The notes beneath the pieces were generated by a model. The model saw only the letters and a list, made by a program, of their open reading frames with translations. It ran no database searches and was not told the origin of the DNA. This document shows positions 16,246 to 25,123 of a stretch of 32,136 nucleotides of DNA, piece after piece (the first letter of the stretch is position 1; each line of letters begins with the position of its first letter). Source of the stretch: Desulfoluna sp. (GTDB taxonomy: Bacteria; Desulfobacterota; Desulfobacteria; Desulfobacterales; Desulfolunaceae); contig NZ_JAQYWB010000065.1 in NCBI RefSeq assembly GCF_030145185.1, forward strand, positions 1 through 32,136, given 5' to 3'. The position numbers and the translations under genes are program-made.

Positions 16246-16372
16246 TAGGATGCCGCCGTAATCTCACCGACGTTGGTGACATTGGAGCCTGGAATGAGCA
16301 GGTAACCCATGGCTGTGAATCACCGGCCCTCCCAATCACCGAGAACTCGAGTAAGTATGGAGGACTCCACGC

Positions 16373-19102
16373 ATGGAAAAATATATCTACAGCTTTAACG
16401 CAGAAGAAACGGAAGGCGACGCATCCTGGATGAATCTTTTGGGGGGCAAGGGTGCCAACCTCGCCGAGATGGCCCGCCTGGGCATCCCTGTGCCACCGGG
16501 GTTCACCCTCTCCACGGAGTGCTGCAACGCCTTCCTTCAAACGGGTGGAAGCTACCCCAAGGGCTATGAGGAGCAACTGAAAAAGGCGCTTTTACAGCTT
16601 GAAAAAAGCATGGGGCTGACCTTCGGGGACCCGGAGAATCCCCTGCTCGTCTCCTGCCGGTCCGGCGGTCGGCAATCCATGCCGGGGATGATGGAAACCG
16701 TGCTCAACGTGGGACTCACCACGAAGACCATCCCGGGACTCATCAAAAAAACAGGCAACGGACGATTTGTCTATGACTCCTACCGCCGACTGATCATGAT
16801 GTACGCGGATGTGGTGATGGAAAAAGCCGAAGGAATCCAGCCGGAGACCGGCGGTGGCATTCGCCCGCAGCTGGAAAAAATCCTGTCGGATTTCAAAGAG
16901 ACCCGCGGAGTCGAAAATGACGCCGCGCTGTCCGAAAACGACCTGAAAGAGATCTGCAACCTGTTTACCCTGCAGGTGGCCACGGTCCTGGGAAGCGACT
17001 TCCCAGACTCCCCGAAAGCCCAGCTCGAAGGGGCTATCGGGGCCGTCTTTAAAAGCTGGAACGGCAAGCGGGCACGCTCCTATCGCCGCATCGAACACAT
17101 TCCTGACAATTGGGGCACCGGCGTCACCGTCCAGGCCATGGTCTTCGGGAACATGGGAGACACCTCGGCAACCGGCGTGGCCTTTACCCGCAACCCGGCC
17201 ACCGGGGAGAACACGTTTTTCGGCGAATGGCTCGCCAACGCCCAGGGCGAAGATGTGGTGGCAGGCCTGAGAACCCCTGCCCCCATCAACGAAGCCACCA
17301 AGCGGAAAAAAAACAAGGGGGTCACCTCCCTCGAAACGGCCATGCCCGACGTCTACCAGGAACTCGAAACCATCCGGCACACTCTGGAGCAACACTACAA
17401 AGAGATGCTCGATATCGAGTTCACCATCCAAAACGAAAAGCTCTACATGCTCCAATGCCGCGTCGGCAAACGCACCGGCACGGCCTCACTGGTCATGGCC
17501 ATGGAGATGTTAAGCGAAAACCTCATCGATGAGGTCACGGCCATCAAACGGGTGAAACCCCACCAGCTCAACGAGCTGCTCCACCCCATTGTAGACCCCA
17601 CAGAAGAGAGCCTGGCCCAGGTCCTCACCGAGGGACTTCCCGCCGGCCCCGGAGGTGCCTTCGGGCACATTGCCTTTACCGCGGAGGAAGCCGTCAAACT
17701 CTCCAAGACCCACCCCCATGTCATTTTGGTGCGTGAAGAGACCAATCCGGAAGATATCGAAGGGATGCGAGCCGCCTCCGGCATCCTCACCGCCCGAGGC
17801 GGCATGACCAGCCATGCGGCCCTGGTGGCACGCGGCTGGGGCAAATGCTGCATCGTGGGTGCCGGTGACATCGTCATCCACCCCTCCTTAAAAAAAATGC
17901 AGATCGGCGAAAAAATCTTCAATCAGGGAGACATCCTCACCCTGAACGGCACCCGGGGGCTCGTGTACGAAGGAAAGCTCAAAATGGCGGATGCGTCTGA
18001 AGACCCACGGTTTCAATCCTTTATGACCATGGCCGACACCTATCGCACCCTGGGCGTCCGGGCCAACGCCGACACCCGCGAAGACGCCCTGGTGGCAAAA
18101 AATTACGGGGCCGAAGGCATCGGCCTCTTCCGCACCGAGCACATGTTCTACAGCGCAGGCCCCGACGACCCCCTCTTTATTTTGCGGCAAATCATCTTAA
18201 GCGATACGGAGAGCGAACGAAAAGCGGCTATTAACGAATTAGCCCCCTTTATCAAGCAGTCGATCAAAGAGACCCTCGAAACCATGGACGGCATGCCTGT
18301 CACCCTCCGTACCCTGGACCCTCCCCTCCACGAGTTCATCCCCCACTCCCGAAACAAACAGATGGAACTGGCCGAAGCCCTCGGGGTGGATTTAAACGAA
18401 ATCAAACGCCGCTGCGAGGCACTCCAGGAGAGCAACCCCATGATGGGGCATCGGGGTGTCCGCCTGGGAATCAGCTATCCCGACCTCACCGAGATGCAGG
18501 TAAAGGCCATCTTTGAAGCCACCGCGGAACTGGTAAAAAGCGGCTACCACCCCCTGCCCGAGATCATGATTCCCGTCACCTGTGATGTCAATGAACTGGT
18601 CTTTGTCCGAAGAATCGTCACCCGTGTCTGCGAAGAGATCTCCAGGCAATACGGGCTGGCCGGCATCGTCCACAAATTCGGCACCATGATCGAAATCCCG
18701 AGATCGGCCTTACGGGCGCATCAAATGGCCGAACTGGCCGAATTCTTCTCCTTTGGAACCAACGACCTCACCCAGCTCACCTACGGGTTCAGCCGTGACG
18801 ATACCGGGGGATTCATGCCCACCTATTTAGAAAAGAAAATTCTCCCCGCCGACCCCTTCCAGACCCTCGACCCCCTGGGCGTGGGCGAACTCATCAAAAT
18901 CGCCGTGGAAAAAGGGCGCACAACCCGCCCCGACCTTAAAATCGGGATCTGCGGCGAACACGGGGGCGACCCCGCCTCGGTGCGCTTCTGCTACAACGCC
19001 GGGCTCGACTATGTCAGCTGCTCCCCCTACCGCATCCCCATCGCCCGCCTGGCCGCCGCCCATGCAGCCATCGAGGCCTCAGAAAAAAGGCGGGACAAAT
19101 AA
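16373..19102 (+). CDS. ppdK: Pyruvate, phosphate dikinase
   Basis: The 909-residue enzyme interconverts pyruvate, ATP and phosphate with phosphoenolpyruvate, AMP and pyrophosphate. The N-terminal ATP-grasp region has LLGGKGANLAEMARLGIPVPPGF at the start and SCRSGGRQSMPGMMETVLNVG near 95. The phosphohistidine domain carries GGMTSHAALVARGWGKC (catalytic His near 480). The C-terminal PEP barrel has GIGLFRTEHMF (about 583), FSFGTNDLTQLTYGFSRDD (about 794) and GICGEHGGDP (catalytic Cys near 861). Length and motif order are normal, so it looks functional. ATG 16373 has GGAGG nine bases upstream. The gene is monocistronic; a MITE-1 copy starts 30 nt after the stop. In anaerobes the enzyme often serves gluconeogenesis or pyrophosphate-linked glycolysis. 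Confidence 0.96.
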   Translation: MEKYIYSFNAEETEGDASWMNLLGGKGANLAEMARLGIPVPPGFTLSTECCNAFLQTGGSYPKGYEEQLKKALLQLEKSMGLTFGDPENPLLVSCRSGGRQSMPGMMETVLNVGLTTKTIPGLIKKTGNGRFVYDSYRRLIMMYADVVMEKAEGIQPETGGGIRPQLEKILSDFKETRGVENDAALSENDLKEICNLFTLQVATVLGSDFPDSPKAQLEGAIGAVFKSWNGKRARSYRRIEHIPDNWGTGVTVQAMVFGNMGDTSATGVAFTRNPATGENTFFGEWLANAQGEDVVAGLRTPAPINEATKRKKNKGVTSLETAMPDVYQELETIRHTLEQHYKEMLDIEFTIQNEKLYMLQCRVGKRTGTASLVMAMEMLSENLIDEVTAIKRVKPHQLNELLHPIVDPTEESLAQVLTEGLPAGPGGAFGHIAFTAEEAVKLSKTHPHVILVREETNPEDIEGMRAASGILTARGGMTSHAALVARGWGKCCIVGAGDIVIHPSLKKMQIGEKIFNQGDILTLNGTRGLVYEGKLKMADASEDPRFQSFMTMADTYRTLGVRANADTREDALVAKNYGAEGIGLFRTEHMFYSAGPDDPLFILRQIILSDTESERKAAINELAPFIKQSIKETLETMDGMPVTLRTLDPPLHEFIPHSRNKQMELAEALGVDLNEIKRRCEALQESNPMMGHRGVRLGISYPDLTEMQVKAIFEATAELVKSGYHPLPEIMIPVTCDVNELVFVRRIVTRVCEEISRQYGLAGIVHKFGTMIEIPRSALRAHQMAELAEFFSFGTNDLTQLTYGFSRDDTGGFMPTYLEKKILPADPFQTLDPLGVGELIKIAVEKGRTTRPDLKIGICGEHGGDPASVRFCYNAGLDYVSCSPYRIPIARLAAAHAAIEASEKRRDK

Positions 19103-19132
19103 AGGTACAGAAACAAATAGACTGTGCATTTG

Positions 19133-19273
19133 GTAACTATTCAGCACCCCAAAAAGCCTCCGGCGCAGATTTGAAATATGTATTTAAGACCTGTTTATTA
19201 AACCCGTCTTTATAACATCAGGCAAAAGTTTAGCCCCCGGCAGGGCCGCCGGAGGCATAAGCTGAATAGTTAC
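19133..19273. mobile_element. MITE-1 copy D, complete
   Basis: The 141-bp element runs from GTAACTATTCAGC to GCTGAATAGTTAC, with the shared interior GAAATATGTATTTAAGACC and the GC-rich block CCCCCGGCAGGGCCGCCGG. TGCATTT occurs on both sides (19125 and 19275), offset by one base from the ends, so a target duplication is likely. It sits right after ppdK and its hairpins may help end that transcript. Confidence 0.75.
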
Positions 19274-19389
19274 ATGCATTTTCAGTTCCGTTGAGGGGAA
19301 GCCAGGGGCATGAACCCCTGGCCCACAGATGGCAGGGGTTCACAGCCACGGCCTGACGCCGGGGTTAGCCCACGCGTCTCTCTTTCCTG

Positions 19390-19451
19390 TTGACAATCCA
19401 ACTGGCGAAGTCTATTTTTAATAAATGGAATACCGTTCCACTATACGGAAC
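19390..19451 (+). promoter_or_regulatory. Promoter with two overlapping IclR-type operators
   Basis: A TTGACA box (19390-19395) is followed after 17 bp by TATTTT (19413-19418). Just downstream is TGGAATACCGTTCCA (19426-19440), fitting the TGGAA-N5-TTCCA pattern of IclR sites, and overlapping it GTTCCACTATACGGAAC (19435-19451), a near-perfect palindrome of another common IclR-family type. The position would let a bound repressor block transcription. The next plus-strand gene is the DMT exporter at 19810, and an IclR regulator lies at 21464. Confidence 0.6.
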
Positions 19452-19517
19452 ACCTTTAAATTTGCACGTCGAATGCAGATTGGATTCTGCACCCATTCGC
19501 TGCGCGTTTACGCACCA

Positions 19518-19690
19518 AACCCGGATCTGTCATGAAAAACGCAACGCTCATGAATCTGTGATGTTAGAATTCTTAAGGCGAGCCAAGTGCATCCATATTA
19601 CAAGCTATCTCAGTCTTGAGGTAAACCACTGAATCTGCCTCGCTGATGCCGTGAATATGAAAGCACGCGAGGCGTGAGAGATCCGTGCTA
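19518..19690. mobile_element. Diverged MITE-2 copy H
   Basis: ACCCGGATCTGTCATGA at the left, then GCGAGCCAAGTGCATCCAT, TCTTGAGGTAAACCACTGAATCT and CTGATGCCGTGAATATGA follow the order of the MITE-2 hairpin half at 25260-25371, with many changes. It lies between the promoter at 19390 and the DMT exporter start, so it would be part of a long 5' leader. Confidence 0.45.
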
Positions 19691-19809
19691 CAGGGATCAA
19701 TTATCCACCGTAAATAAGTGGAACGATATTTTGCATTATGGAATACATCGGAGACAGAAGACTTTCTGCTCTGCCTTACACTCTATTTTTTCAAGAAGGA
19801 ACGTTGTTG

Positions 19810-20718
19810 ATGTACAAGAAGATTTTCACAGGCCCCATGTTAATTATCATCGGCTGTATCTGCTCCAGCACCACGGGGACCGCACAGGCTTTGGCACCGG
19901 AAGGGGCGACGCCGCTTGCCATCGGAGCCCTTCGGCTCCTGGGCGGAGGGATTTCTCTGCTGTTGCTGTGTCTGCTGACGGGGAATATGCCCACGCGAAC
20001 GGGCTGGCCCAAGCTGCCAACGCTGATGGCTGCGATGGGGTTGGTTGCCTACCAGATATTTTTTTTCATCGCCATCAAGAACATCGGTGTTGCCGTCGGA
20101 AGCGTGGTGGCCGTCGGAGGCAGCCCCATCGTGGTGGGCATTCTGGGGTGGCTGCTGCTTGGCGAAAAGCCATCCCCCGTCTGGTACGGAGCGACAGCGA
20201 CGGCCATCACAGGGCTTGCCGCGATCTCGTTGGCCGGGAGAGGGGCCGGGGTGCTCACCCTTGGGGGCATCGTTCTTGCGTTATTGGCCGGGGCCTCCTA
20301 CGCGCTGTTCCTCGTCGCCATCAAGCCGTTGCTTGAGAAGCATCAATCGATACACATCATGACCGTCGCTTTTTTGATCAGCGGCATCGCCATGCTGCCC
20401 ATCCTTCTTATGCAGCCACTGGCATGGATGGCCACCGTCCGAGGGGAGCTGGTGGTCCTTGACCTGGGCCTCCTGACGACCGCTGCCGCCTTTCCCCTTA
20501 TCCTCACGGGAATGCGCAGCACCTCGTTGGCGACCACATCGACGCTTTGTCTGACTGAGCCCTTAGGAGCTGCGCTGTTTGGCGTGTTTTTATTGCATGA
20601 ACCCCTGACCGGGATGACCTTGTGCGGCACCCTGCTGTTGTTCACGAGCATGGTGCTGCTGGTCTGGCAAAAACCCAAGGAGGTTCCTGTCAAACAGGAG
20701 CTCAAGCTGGCTGCCTGA
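19810..20718 (+). CDS. DMT-superfamily (EamA-type) inner-membrane exporter
   Basis: The 302-residue protein has ten hydrophobic segments arranged as two EamA repeats. The first repeat has CSSTTGTAQALAPEGATPLAIGALRLLGGG and ends with VAVGGSPIVVGILGWLLLGEKPS, a typical EamA end (E-x-P). The second has ATTSTLCLTEPLGAALFGVFLLHEPLTG. Family members export amino acids, nucleotides or metabolites; the substrate cannot be read from sequence. I chose ATG 19810 (MYKKIFTGP) with AAGGA upstream; an in-frame ATG at 19738 would add 24 hydrophilic residues from non-coding leader. The IclR-type operators at 19426-19451 suggest control by the IclR gene downstream. Confidence 0.85.
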   Translation: MYKKIFTGPMLIIIGCICSSTTGTAQALAPEGATPLAIGALRLLGGGISLLLLCLLTGNMPTRTGWPKLPTLMAAMGLVAYQIFFFIAIKNIGVAVGSVVAVGGSPIVVGILGWLLLGEKPSPVWYGATATAITGLAAISLAGRGAGVLTLGGIVLALLAGASYALFLVAIKPLLEKHQSIHIMTVAFLISGIAMLPILLMQPLAWMATVRGELVVLDLGLLTTAAAFPLILTGMRSTSLATTSTLCLTEPLGAALFGVFLLHEPLTGMTLCGTLLLFTSMVLLVWQKPKEVPVKQELKLAA

Positions 20719-21029
20719 GGGCGGGGTTGCGAATGCTCTCCGGCTGCGCCGTGACAAGGGGGGCAAAACGCATGCCCCCACACCGTTGGCAACGGGTCAC
20801 CGCACATAAGGGTGCGCTTGAGCTCCCTTACCACCGGAGCCTCATACAGGAGGGAAATGTAAATCCAATCATGGATCCCCGGTCACTTGAAGATACAAAA
20901 GGTGGCGAGTATCGGCCTGTAAAACTGCACAACCGGATCCATTTTTCCGGGCAGCCGGGGAAGACGAGGAGGCGAAGGGTGTCGCTCTTCTCTACCGTCT
21001 TTCCCGCGAAGGCGGGAACCCATGGTGGA
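20719..21029. other. Gene-free stretch with hairpins
   Basis: GGGGGC/GCCCCC (about 20759-20780) followed by CCGTTGGCAACGG lies after the exporter stop and may terminate it, though no T-tract follows. At 21001-21018 is TTCCCGCGAAGGCGGGAA, a palindrome of a widespread REP-like type. I see no supported gene. Confidence 0.5.
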
Positions 21030-21176
21030 TAGCCCGGATATTTCATGAGAAAACGACCAGGCCAAAACAATAGCATCGTCATTACGGCGGGTTACGAAGT
21101 AAGATATAGACATTTCAAAAATGCAAAATGTAATTCACCGTTTTCTACTCACTTTTCTAACCCTTCGGGCGAGGGG
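21030..21176. mobile_element. MITE-2 partial copy I
   Basis: It starts TA-GCCCGGATATTTCATGAG and shares TTTCAAAAATGCAAAATGTAA and CCCTTCGGGCGAG with the complete copies, then loses similarity where the hairpin half should begin. This looks like a half element missing its right terminus. Confidence 0.65.
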
Positions 21177-21463
21177 AAACTGCTGGATTTTATGAAGAGG
21201 ATGATGACGGAAAGAGTGATGATTGAGTGAGCCTTATATTCGCAAATTTTACAAGTCGGTGAGACCTGTGGTAAACCTTGCTGAGGCTGGCATGAATACC
21301 CTCGGAGAGCCAAAAAAAATCCGCTGTCGACAGAATCAAAGGGGCGATTCTTGTCAACCGCATGAGCTCCCTTTGCATGCAGAGCCTTGATTTATCTTTA
21401 TTTTCGTTATCGTGTGCGCGTATTTTTTTGGTAAGACGTTTTGCCTAACTGACAAGGAAAAAC

Positions 21464-22237
21464 ATGGCCGGAAACACCATCCATTCCATCGGAAAAGCAT
21501 TTGAGATCATCGATGTCATGTCACGGCAGCCACAGTGGGAACTTGGCGAAATCTGCCGTGCCACAGGGCTGCCCAAAACCACGGTCTTCCGCATTGTGCT
21601 GACCCTTACGGAGCTGGGCTACGTAACGCAGGAACAGAAAGGCGGTCGCTACCAACTCACCCTCGAACTGTTCAAAATAGGCAGTCGCGTCGTCTCGCAA
21701 TCCGGCCTTGTCGACCTGGCACGCCCTGCCTGCCGAGCCCTCCTCGCGGCCGTTGATGAAACCGTCAACCTCACCGTTCCCGAAGGCACGGACATGGTTG
21801 TGGTCGACAAATTGGGAACGACCCAGGTGTTGCGCCCCGATTCGGTGATCGGCACCTCCTTTCCCATTTATCGATCCGCGTCCGGTAAGATATACCTTGC
21901 CTTTCTTCCGGACACGGAAATGGACGACATGCTTCGGCGCATCACGCAGGAAGATCCGACCATAAGGGAGGCCGACCTCGCCGAACTCCGACGCGAGTTC
22001 GTTCAACTCCGACGGGATGGCCTGGCCTACGACAATGAAGAAATTTACCTGGGGGTGCGTTGTGTTGCCGCGCCCATTTTTGACCACACGGGCCATGTCA
22101 TTGCCACGATCAGCTGCTCAGTCCCCTCCATCCGTATCACCGATGATTCAGCAGAATTGGTCGCCAGCGAAGTGAACAAAACGGCGAAAACCATCTCTTG
22201 TGCGCTCGGAGCGACGGTGGGTCATATGCGTGCCTGA
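21464..22237 (+). CDS. IclR-family transcriptional regulator
   Basis: The 257-residue protein has an N-terminal winged helix-turn-helix (about 5-65: IHSIGKAFEIIDVMS, ELGEICRATGLPKTTVFRIVLTL, LGYV, GRYQLTLELFKIG) and the IclR effector domain (about 80-250: VNLTVPEGTDMVVVDKL, YRSASGKIYLAFLP, GVRCVAAPIFDHTGHVIATIS). It binds DNA as a dimer or tetramer and responds to a small metabolite that cannot be predicted. ATG 21464 has AAGGA seven bases upstream. Overlapping IclR-type palindromes at 19426-19451, before the DMT exporter, are the best candidate target; none is obvious directly before this gene. Confidence 0.92.
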   Translation: MAGNTIHSIGKAFEIIDVMSRQPQWELGEICRATGLPKTTVFRIVLTLTELGYVTQEQKGGRYQLTLELFKIGSRVVSQSGLVDLARPACRALLAAVDETVNLTVPEGTDMVVVDKLGTTQVLRPDSVIGTSFPIYRSASGKIYLAFLPDTEMDDMLRRITQEDPTIREADLAELRREFVQLRRDGLAYDNEEIYLGVRCVAAPIFDHTGHVIATISCSVPSIRITDDSAELVASEVNKTAKTISCALGATVGHMRA

Positions 22238-22241
22238 CATC

Positions 22242-22952
22242 TCAATCACGGCTGTTCTGATCCACCAACCTGGCTTCCTTAATAAGATTGATGCCGAAGA
22301 GAAGAAGTTTCTCCATCATGTATCCGCAGAGCTCTTCATCCCTTGTTTCCAGGGCAGCCACAAGGCTCCTCTGGTAATCGATAATCCCGTTGGGGTCGTC
22401 GCCGAGGTTATAGTAGTAGGTCAAATAGTTGATAAAAACGGGTTTTAAGGTATTAAAAATAAGCTGAACGGCGAGGCTGTCGGCCATCTGAAAGAGATAT
22501 TCATGGAAGTTGTAATCGCAGTCGGCCAGAATGCGGCCGTCTGCGTGATGGGCCTGCTTCTCGTCAAGCAGGATGTGGAGATGCTTGATATCTTCGGGAC
22601 CCATGCGATGAACGGCCCGCTTCACCGCAAACCGCTCGCAGACAAGGCGAAAATCCATAAACGAGGTGAGCACCTCATCGGTTAAGTCCAGGCTGTTTTC
22701 GATGTAATAGATCAAAAGGGAGAGCGCCGCCTCATTCCGGTAATCTGTCACATAGGTGCCGCTCTGGGGAACTCGCCGAACCAGCTTCATATGATCCAGG
22801 CGGCTTAAGGCATCTCGTATCGTATTCCGACTTGCATCAAACCGATCGGACAGAGCCCTCTCCGATGGAAGCCGATAGCCCGCCTCGAAATGGCCGGTAA
22901 AGATATCCCTCCGAAGACTTTCAAAGACCGTATCTGCAATACATGTTGTCAT
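22242..22952 (-). CDS. FadR-type GntR-family transcriptional regulator
   Basis: The 236-residue protein starts with a GntR winged helix (about 5-72: LRRDIFTGHFEAGYRLPSERALSDRFDASRNTIRDAL, then GTYVTDY) and continues with an all-helical FCD ligand-binding domain (DFRLVCERFAVKRAV, DYNFHEYLFQMA, HH and metal-type residues). FadR-subfamily members respond to carboxylates or acyl-CoA. ATG 22952 is preceded by AGGATGG; a longer frame to 23078 starts in non-coding sequence without a ribosome site. It is divergent from the acyl-CoA dehydrogenase, and two TTGGT/ACCAA palindromes lie in the shared gap, so it probably controls that gene and itself. It is convergent with the IclR gene, four nt apart. Confidence 0.92.
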   Translation of the reverse strand: MTTCIADTVFESLRRDIFTGHFEAGYRLPSERALSDRFDASRNTIRDALSRLDHMKLVRRVPQSGTYVTDYRNEAALSLLIYYIENSLDLTDEVLTSFMDFRLVCERFAVKRAVHRMGPEDIKHLHILLDEKQAHHADGRILADCDYNFHEYLFQMADSLAVQLIFNTLKPVFINYLTYYYNLGDDPNGIIDYQRSLVAALETRDEELCGYMMEKLLLFGINLIKEARLVDQNSRD

Positions 22953-23051
22953 GGGGCCATCCTGACCCACCATAAAAAGGCAGATAAAAACGCATGAATA
23001 AAAATTCGTCCCCGGAGGAGCCGGTACGAAAAGCTCCCTCAAAGGGAAGAG

Positions 23052-23095
23052 ATCACCTGGGGTCTGACAAGACATCACCTGGGGCCTGACAAAAC
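23052..23095. repeat. Two tandem units of about 21 bp
   Basis: ATCACCTGGGGTCTGACAAG and ATCACCTGGGGCCTGACAAA follow each other directly. They differ from the other REP motifs in the window. They lie upstream of the GntR gene start and may be REP-related or a tandem binding site. Confidence 0.5.
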
Positions 23096-23188
23096 CTAAA
23101 AGACACGATCACTCCCCCACACAAAATCCGAGGGTACAAGGGCTTTTACCGTATGGTAAAAATGTTCCTCACAAGTAATACACGGCCT

Positions 23189-23208
23189 AAAATTGGTCAA
23201 CCAATTTT
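23189..23208. promoter_or_regulatory. GntR/FadR-type operator palindrome 1
   Basis: AAAATTGGT and ACCAATTTT form 9-bp perfect arms around CA. FadR-subfamily operators commonly have TGGT/ACCA half-sites. It lies 237 bp upstream of the GntR start and 206 bp upstream of the dehydrogenase start. Confidence 0.6.
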
Positions 23209-23331
23209 ATTTTTTATGTCGCACACAAACAATTATTATTTACCCTTACGCCTGTTAATACTGTGTATTTAGAAAACAGCCTTCCGATAAACTTTTGTAC
23301 ACAACCAAAAACCCCTTGATACCCCCCTGAA

Positions 23332-23344
23332 TTGGTGCTACCAA
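23332..23344. promoter_or_regulatory. GntR/FadR-type operator palindrome 2
   Basis: TTGGTGCTACCAA has 5-bp arms around a 3-nt centre and sits 70 bp before the dehydrogenase ATG. A TTGATA at 23316-23321 could be a -35 box, which would put this palindrome over the -10 region; the -10 itself is weak, so the promoter placement is tentative. Confidence 0.5.
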
Positions 23345-23413
23345 AACAATGTTTCTCACTATTGGAGTCGAATCCATATATTTGCTTATTTCAGTTGTTC
23401 AGGAGGTGAACCC

Positions 23414-25123
23414 ATGGTCCTTTTAAACCCGAAAAAATACAAAGACAGAAACTACCCGGATGAGCGTTCCAAAGAGATTATGCTCAAGACCATCGATTGG
23501 TTTGAGAATAAGGGACTTGCAGCGATCAAGAAAGACTATCAGGAACGGACCTTCACCAGCGATTTTGCTGAGTTTATCAAAGAAGAGCACATCTTTGAGT
23601 CCCTCTTCCTGCCCAAGGGCTATGGGGATGACCCCAATCAGCATTACAGCACCTACAAGATGTTCGAGTTCTCCGAAATCTGTGGTTTCTACAGCTCGGC
23701 TTACTGGTACATGTACCACGTCTCCACCCTGGGGCTGGACCCGGTCTTCCTGGGCGACAACGAAGAGGCCAAGCACAAAGCAGCCGCCAAGCTGAAAGAA
23801 AACCCCCTTTGCGCCTTCGGTCTGTCCGAGAAAGAGCACGGAGCGGACATCTACTCCAGCGACATGAAACTCTATCCCCAGGGCGACGGCACCTACCTGG
23901 CCCAGGGCACCAAATACTATATTGGTAACGGCAACGAGGCTGGCATCGTCTCTGTCTTCGGCAAACTGGCCGACACCGACGACTACGTCTTCTTTATGGT
24001 GGACTCACACCACGAGAAGTACGAATGCATCCAGAACGTCATCGCCTGCGACCAGATGTACGTCTCCGAGTTCAAGCTGCATGACTACCCCATCACCGAT
24101 GGCGAGATCCTCTCCCGCGGCAAAAAAGCCTGGGACGACATGCTCAACACCATCAACATCTGCAAGTTCAACATCGGAACCGCCGCCATCGGCCTCAGCA
24201 CCCACTCTCTTTATGAGGCCCTGAACCACGCAGCCCACCGAGAAATCTTCGGCAAGAAAGTCACCGAATTTGCCCACATCAAGCAACTCTTCTTCGACTC
24301 CTACACCCGCATCGTGGCCATGAAGCTCTTCGGCCTGCGCGCCACAGACTACATGCGCGCTGCCGGTCCTGAAGATCGTCGCTACCTCCTGTACAACCCC
24401 CTCATGAAAATGAAGGTGGCCATCCAGGGTGAGATCGTTCACGAACTGATCTGGGATGTTTTGGCAGCCAAAGGATTTGAAAAGGATCAGCACTTCGAAC
24501 ACGCAGCCGTTGAGATCAAGGGCATGCCCAAGCTGGAAGGCACCAAGCACGTCAACATGGCCCTCATGGCCAAGCTGATCCCCAACTTCATGTTCAACCC
24601 GAAAGAGTACGAAGAGGTCGGCCTGAAAAACGGGGGCGAGAACGACGACTTCCTCTTCAACCAGGGGCCCACCAAAGGCTATGGCAAGATCCAGTTCCAC
24701 GATTACATGCCTGTCTTTGAAAGCGTCGACCTGCCCAACGTCAAAGTGTTCATCAAGCAGGTGGAGCTCTTCAAGCAGCTCCTCATGGAATCCGCCAACG
24801 ACCTCATGGGTCAGATGGCCAACTTCGATTTCCTCTTCGCCATGGGCGAGATCTTCTGCGTCGTCCCCTACGCACAGCTCATCGTGGAAAGTGCCAAGCG
24901 GGAAAATCTCGAAGATGACATCCTGGACTCCATCTTCGACGTTTTTGTTCGGGACATGAGCCGCTATGCGCTGGATCTGGCCATGAAGCCCTCCAGCACC
25001 GAGAAGCAGCAGGAACTCTGCAAGCAGATGGTGATGAAGCCCGTGGTTGACATCGATCGCTACGAGCGCGTCATCAACGATCATATCTACTCCCTCGTAG
25101 ATACCTACGTGATGAACCCTTAA
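23414..25123 (+). CDS. Acyl-CoA dehydrogenase, FAD-dependent
   Basis: The 569-residue protein belongs to the longer acyl-CoA dehydrogenases common in fatty-acid- or aromatic-degrading anaerobes. The FAD/substrate middle domain contains CAFGLSEKEHGADIYSSDM (about 136-154) and GTKYYIGNGNEAGIVSVFGKL (about 166-186). The C-terminal helical domain has NICKFNIGTAAIGLSTHSLYEA and HREIFGKKVTEFAHIKQLF (about 275-293). The extra C-terminal region after residue 450 is helical and acidic. It oxidises an acyl-CoA to the enoyl-CoA and passes electrons on, usually to ETF; chain length is not predictable. ATG 23414 has a very strong AGGAGGTGA. The stop codon TAA coincides with the left end of a MITE-2 element. 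Control by the divergent GntR regulator is likely. Confidence 0.92.
   Translation: MVLLNPKKYKDRNYPDERSKEIMLKTIDWFENKGLAAIKKDYQERTFTSDFAEFIKEEHIFESLFLPKGYGDDPNQHYSTYKMFEFSEICGFYSSAYWYMYHVSTLGLDPVFLGDNEEAKHKAAAKLKENPLCAFGLSEKEHGADIYSSDMKLYPQGDGTYLAQGTKYYIGNGNEAGIVSVFGKLADTDDYVFFMVDSHHEKYECIQNVIACDQMYVSEFKLHDYPITDGEILSRGKKAWDDMLNTINICKFNIGTAAIGLSTHSLYEALNHAAHREIFGKKVTEFAHIKQLFFDSYTRIVAMKLFGLRATDYMRAAGPEDRRYLLYNPLMKMKVAIQGEIVHELIWDVLAAKGFEKDQHFEHAAVEIKGMPKLEGTKHVNMALMAKLIPNFMFNPKEYEEVGLKNGGENDDFLFNQGPTKGYGKIQFHDYMPVFESVDLPNVKVFIKQVELFKQLLMESANDLMGQMANFDFLFAMGEIFCVVPYAQLIVESAKRENLEDDILDSIFDVFVRDMSRYALDLAMKPSSTEKQQELCKQMVMKPVVDIDRYERVINDHIYSLVDTYVMNP

Noticed and set aside
15875-16576. 233-residue minus-strand ORF crossing into ppdK
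   Set aside because: Its N-terminal third is antisense to ppdK and the rest covers a MITE end and the nested inverted repeat; no family resemblance or ribosome site supports it.
16592-17455. 287-residue minus-strand ORF
   Set aside because: It is antisense to ppdK, which has all expected motifs.
19390-19632. 80-residue plus-strand ORF
   Set aside because: It starts on the -35 box of a promoter and runs through operators and a decayed MITE.
20622-21032. 136-residue plus-strand ORF after the exporter
   Set aside because: It begins inside the exporter gene in another frame and runs through hairpins into a REP-like palindrome; no family features.
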